DNA of 64,000 bases from Geopsychrobacter electrodiphilus DSM 16401 (GTDB lineage Bacteria; Desulfobacterota; Desulfuromonadia; Desulfuromonadales; Geopsychrobacteraceae). A program made the position numbers and the translations under genes. The stretch's first letter is position 1. The number at the start of each line of letters is the position of its first letter. The notes beneath the pieces were generated by a model. It was not told the origin of the DNA. It saw only the letters and a program-made list of their open reading frames with translations, and did no database searches. This document shows, in pieces, positions 61,163 to 64,000 of this stretch. The stretch covers positions 2,454,501 to 2,518,500 of the forward strand of contig NZ_ARWE01000001.1 in assembly GCF_000384395.1 (NCBI RefSeq), in the 5' to 3' direction.

Positions 61163-63430
61163 ATGCTCAGTCGATGGATTCCCTGGAACTACCTGATTAA
61201 AGCGGCGGCCCGCCGCTATGGCCTGATCGACCCGCTGACGCTCCTGGCCCGGTTGCGGCACTTCGCACAGCCGAGTGAGGTCCTGGAACCGATTGAACTG
61301 CTACGGGCGGGGATCGTGTTCCATGCTCGGGGGCTGATCAATACCCGGGCGATTCAGCACAATCTCGATTGGGTCTGGCCCTACTGGGTCGTGAAACAAT
61401 TTGATCCCAGAGACCCCTCCTTTATCCCCCGGGCCTTTTCCTTCACCCATATCAACCTGACCCAGCGTAACTGGACGACGGTCGGTTGCCCCGACTTGCC
61501 GATTTACCCGATTGTCGATCCGCGCGGTCTGCTCACCCCGCTGCATGATGGCTGGTCACTGGACGCCTGGCTGATAACCACCGATGGACGCCGGCTGTTC
61601 CCCTCCCAACTACCGCAGGTCGACCAGGAATGGCGGTTTAAGCCGGACTTGGCGGTGGTAACCACCTGTCGGCTTGAGGATCTCGGCTTGAGAGGTCGGA
61701 TCTGGCTTGAGTGCTGGGATACCAGTCCGCAGCTGCGTTGGCAACTGCAGGGATCAGGACCGCCAGGGTCAGCCCTGGTCATCAGCCTGCGGCCCTACAA
61801 CCCCGAAGGGATCGAGTTTGTCGAAACCCTCCGTTTCGACCCGAAGGAAAACTGTCTGCTGGTCAATGATAAAACCGGCGTGCGCTTTTCACATGCGCCA
61901 GCGCGTCTGCTCTTCGCCAATTATGCCCAGGGTGACGTCAGTCGGCGGCTGGATGACGCAGGGGGAGAAACCGGGACCAACTGCAAGGTCGGCATGGCGA
62001 CAGCGGCGGTGATTTTCCCACTTGATGAGCAACCAACCGAACCTCTCGAAGTGTTTGTCGACCTGCGCGCTGGGCTCGATAAAACCGGGCGCACCGCCGT
62101 ACAACGATCGCACTCGTGCAACAGCTGGCCGGAAGCCCTGGCTGGCTCTGCCCAGCTGAATATTCCGCATGAGCGCTTCAGCTTTTTGTATACGGCGGCG
62201 GTCCGTACCCTGACCCTGCTCTCCGCCGGTGAGGTCGTGCCCGGTCCCTACACCTACAACCGCTTCTGGTTCCGCGATGCCTGCCTGATGCTCAACGCCA
62301 TGCTCTGTCTCGGCCTGGAAGAACGCGCGCGCCGCTGCCTGGACAGCTTTCCAGTGCGGCAGAAGCTCACCGGCTATTTTTGCAGCCAGGAGGGAGAATG
62401 GGACTCCAATGGCCAGGTCCTGTGGATTATTAAACGCTATCTGCAATTGAGCGGCAGACCGTTCCCTGCAGCCTGGCAGAAGGTCCTCTGGAAAGGCGCC
62501 GAATGGATTCTGCGCAAGCGGCTGGCCGCAGAGCCCGCTACCCCGCATGCCGGTCTGTTACCACCTGGCTTCAGCGCCGAACATTTCGGGCCCAACGATT
62601 ATTATTATTGGGATGATTTCTGGGGTGTCGCCGGACTGCAGGCCGCCGCCAAACTGGCAGACCGCGTCGGTGAAACTGACCGCGCCGCCAAATATGCCAC
62701 GGCCGCAGCCGAATTCAGCGCCGCGGTCTGGCGCAGCATCGCCCAGATTCCCGAACAGCGCAGCCGGGGCGCGATCCCTGCTTCGCCCTACCGACGCCTG
62801 GATTCCGGCGCCATCGGCTGTCTGGCGGCAGACTATCCACTGCAGCTGGTTGCGCCCGGGGACTCCCGAGTGGCTCGGACCGCCACATTTTTACAGGAGA
62901 ACTGTTTTGTCGACGGGGCTTTTTTCCAGGACATGATTCATTCCGGGATCAATCCTTACCTGACCCTGAGCGTCGCTCAGACCTTACTCCGTAACGGCGA
63001 CCTACAGTACCGCAAGCTGGTCGAACGAGTGGCGACGCTGGCGACGCCCACCGGGCATTGGCCGGAGGCGATCCACCCCTTCAGCGGCGGCGGCTGCATG
63101 GGGGACGGCCAACACGGTTGGGCCGCGGCCGAATGGGTGATGATACTGCGAAACATGTTTCTTCGCGAAGAAGCCGGAGGCCTCATCCTGCTCTCGGGAA
63201 TTTTCCCGGAATGGCTGCAGTCATCCGAAACGCTCAGCTTCGGGCCGACCCCGACTCCCTGGGGCGCGATCAGCCTGAGGCTGTTCAAAAAGGCGGGTGA
63301 ACATTTTCTCGAACTCAACGCAGTTTGGCGCGGCCTGCCCCCTCCCCTCGAAGCGCGGCTGCCGGGCTATCGTTCGCAGGTCCTCGAAGCACATCGCAAA
63401 CCTCAGCGCATGATTTTGGTGAGCGCATGA
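61163..63430 (+). CDS. Amylo-alpha-1,6-glucosidase/GH15-like (six-hairpin) protein
   Basis: 755 residues. N-terminal beta-rich part (about 1-320) and an alpha-barrel part with YNRFWFRDACLMLNAMLCLG (about 360-379) and GPNDYYYWDDFWGVAGLQAA (about 474-493), acidic residues like those of glycogen-debranching and glucoamylase-type enzymes. Soluble, no signal peptide. The next gene is a glycosyltransferase overlapping by ATGA, so trehalose/glycogen-like polymer turnover is likely. Substrate unproven. Confidence 0.8.
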   Translation: MLSRWIPWNYLIKAAARRYGLIDPLTLLARLRHFAQPSEVLEPIELLRAGIVFHARGLINTRAIQHNLDWVWPYWVVKQFDPRDPSFIPRAFSFTHINLTQRNWTTVGCPDLPIYPIVDPRGLLTPLHDGWSLDAWLITTDGRRLFPSQLPQVDQEWRFKPDLAVVTTCRLEDLGLRGRIWLECWDTSPQLRWQLQGSGPPGSALVISLRPYNPEGIEFVETLRFDPKENCLLVNDKTGVRFSHAPARLLFANYAQGDVSRRLDDAGGETGTNCKVGMATAAVIFPLDEQPTEPLEVFVDLRAGLDKTGRTAVQRSHSCNSWPEALAGSAQLNIPHERFSFLYTAAVRTLTLLSAGEVVPGPYTYNRFWFRDACLMLNAMLCLGLEERARRCLDSFPVRQKLTGYFCSQEGEWDSNGQVLWIIKRYLQLSGRPFPAAWQKVLWKGAEWILRKRLAAEPATPHAGLLPPGFSAEHFGPNDYYYWDDFWGVAGLQAAAKLADRVGETDRAAKYATAAAEFSAAVWRSIAQIPEQRSRGAIPASPYRRLDSGAIGCLAADYPLQLVAPGDSRVARTATFLQENCFVDGAFFQDMIHSGINPYLTLSVAQTLLRNGDLQYRKLVERVATLATPTGHWPEAIHPFSGGGCMGDGQHGWAAAEWVMILRNMFLREEAGGLILLSGIFPEWLQSSETLSFGPTPTPWGAISLRLFKKAGEHFLELNAVWRGLPPPLEARLPGYRSQVLEAHRKPQRMILVSA

Positions 63431-64000
63431 ACATCTGCATGTTTACCAATACCTTCCTGCCGCACGTCGGCGGGGTGGCCCGCTCGGTGGCGACCTTTGC
63501 CGAGGATCTGCGCCAACGCGGGCACCAGGTGCTGGTGGTCGCCCCGAATTTCCCCGGTCAGGATCCGACCATCGACTCTCGAAATCAGGTGGTGCGTGTC
63601 CCGGCTATTCAAAATTTCAATGGCAGTGATTTTTCCGTGCGCGTTCTGCTGCCGGGACAGTTCAAGAGTCAGCTTGACCGGTTCGCGCCGGACATCATTC
63701 ACAGCCACCACCCCTTTCTGCTCGGCGATGCCGCGATCCGTACGGCTCGGATCCGCCATCTTCCGGTGGTCTTCACCCATCATACCCTGCACGAGCGCTA
63801 CACCCATTACGTCCCCTTTGATTCGCCACTCATGCAGCGCTTTGTCATCGACCTGGCGACCCGCTTCGCCAATCTTTGCCAACTGGTCATCGCGCCTAGC
63901 GAGAGCATCGCCGCGCTCCTGAAAACACGTGGGGTCAGTACGCCCTGCCGGGTTATTCCAACCGGGGTCGATACAGATTATTTCTCTCGGGGCGATGGTC
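63427..64000 (+). CDS. GT4-family glycosyltransferase, truncated by window end
   Basis: The first 191 residues: MNICMFTNTFLPHVGGVARSV, DIIHSHHPFLLG, TGVDTDYF. This is the N-terminal Rossmann half of GT-B glycosyltransferases. The start overlaps the previous stop by ATGA. The donor-binding half is outside the window. Confidence 0.88.
   Translation, partial: MNICMFTNTFLPHVGGVARSVATFAEDLRQRGHQVLVVAPNFPGQDPTIDSRNQVVRVPAIQNFNGSDFSVRVLLPGQFKSQLDRFAPDIIHSHHPFLLGDAAIRTARIRHLPVVFTHHTLHERYTHYVPFDSPLMQRFVIDLATRFANLCQLVIAPSESIAALLKTRGVSTPCRVIPTGVDTDYFSRGDG

Noticed and set aside
1-64000. CRISPR array, prophage or complete insertion sequence
   Set aside because: No regular repeat-spacer pattern, integrase, or transposase gene was seen; the only mobile-like sequence is the REP-type palindrome pair.

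Overview
The window looks like chromosomal DNA of an anaerobic, respiratory member of the Desulfuromonadia (Geobacter / Pelobacter / Desulfuromonas type). The case rests on a tungsten-type aldehyde:ferredoxin oxidoreductase, a Geobacter-style bc complex (Rieske, cytochrome b, pentaheme c), several SPASM radical SAM enzymes, iron-type alcohol dehydrogenases, perfect sigma-54 promoters with an NtrC-type activator, and GGGGACAGGCACC-type palindromes. I cannot name the species. Coding density is high and most genes lie on the minus strand up to about 38.4 kb. No CRISPR array, rRNA, prophage or complete insertion sequence was seen.

Region 1 (1-11.8 kb) reads as a metal-oxyanion economy. A TonB receptor, a fused ECF ATPase, EcfT, an S component and a TiaS-like protein form one operon. 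Upstream lie a ModE-type regulator with its own ModE-like operator, a HesA/MoeB-like E1 enzyme, a MoaD/ThiS-like protein, a conserved unknown protein and a tungsten-type AOR. A molybdenum-storage-protein homologue (MosA/MosB-like) diverges from the AOR. The C-terminal end of a dead NAD-aldehyde dehydrogenase lies between them.

Region 2 (11.8-22.1 kb) is a mycofactocin operon read leftwards: mftA (39 codons, ending IDGICGVY), mftB, mftC, an OYE/FadH-type reductase, ETF alpha, a FixC-like quinone reductase, FixX, ETF beta, mftF, a further radical SAM enzyme and a small Cys-rich protein. mftD and mftE are not in the window.

Region 3 (22.2-38.3 kb) holds a NUDIX enzyme, an MFS carrier, a PAS histidine kinase beside a glycerol-dehydrogenase remnant, redox and peroxidase genes, a MoxR/VWA pair, a sigma-54-driven iron alcohol dehydrogenase, a radical SAM protein, a MOSC protein, and a coupled operon of a second alcohol dehydrogenase, a histidine kinase and a sigma-54 activator.

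Region 4 (38.7-64 kb) holds a sigma-54 operon (DUF4242, AmiS/UreI-like channel, porin), a radical SAM metalloenzyme maturase, tRNA-Arg(CCG), the bc complex, and housekeeping genes (hpt, a ferredoxin, ackA). It ends with a MarR-TolC-HlyD-DHA2 efflux operon, a pseudopilin, an HD-GYP protein, a glucosidase-like protein and a truncated glycosyltransferase.

The unifying observation is regulatory. Perfect -24/-12 promoters precede the AOR, mftA, one alcohol dehydrogenase and the DUF4242-channel-porin operon. The first three also share an upstream motif, CTCCCCAGTG-N9-TCCC, about 130-165 bp before the promoter. I infer one alcohol/aldehyde oxidation regulon: porin and channel for entry, a mycofactocin-dependent alcohol dehydrogenase, a tungsten AOR for the aldehyde, ETF/FixCX to the quinone pool, and the local NtrC-type activator with its kinase(s) as controller.
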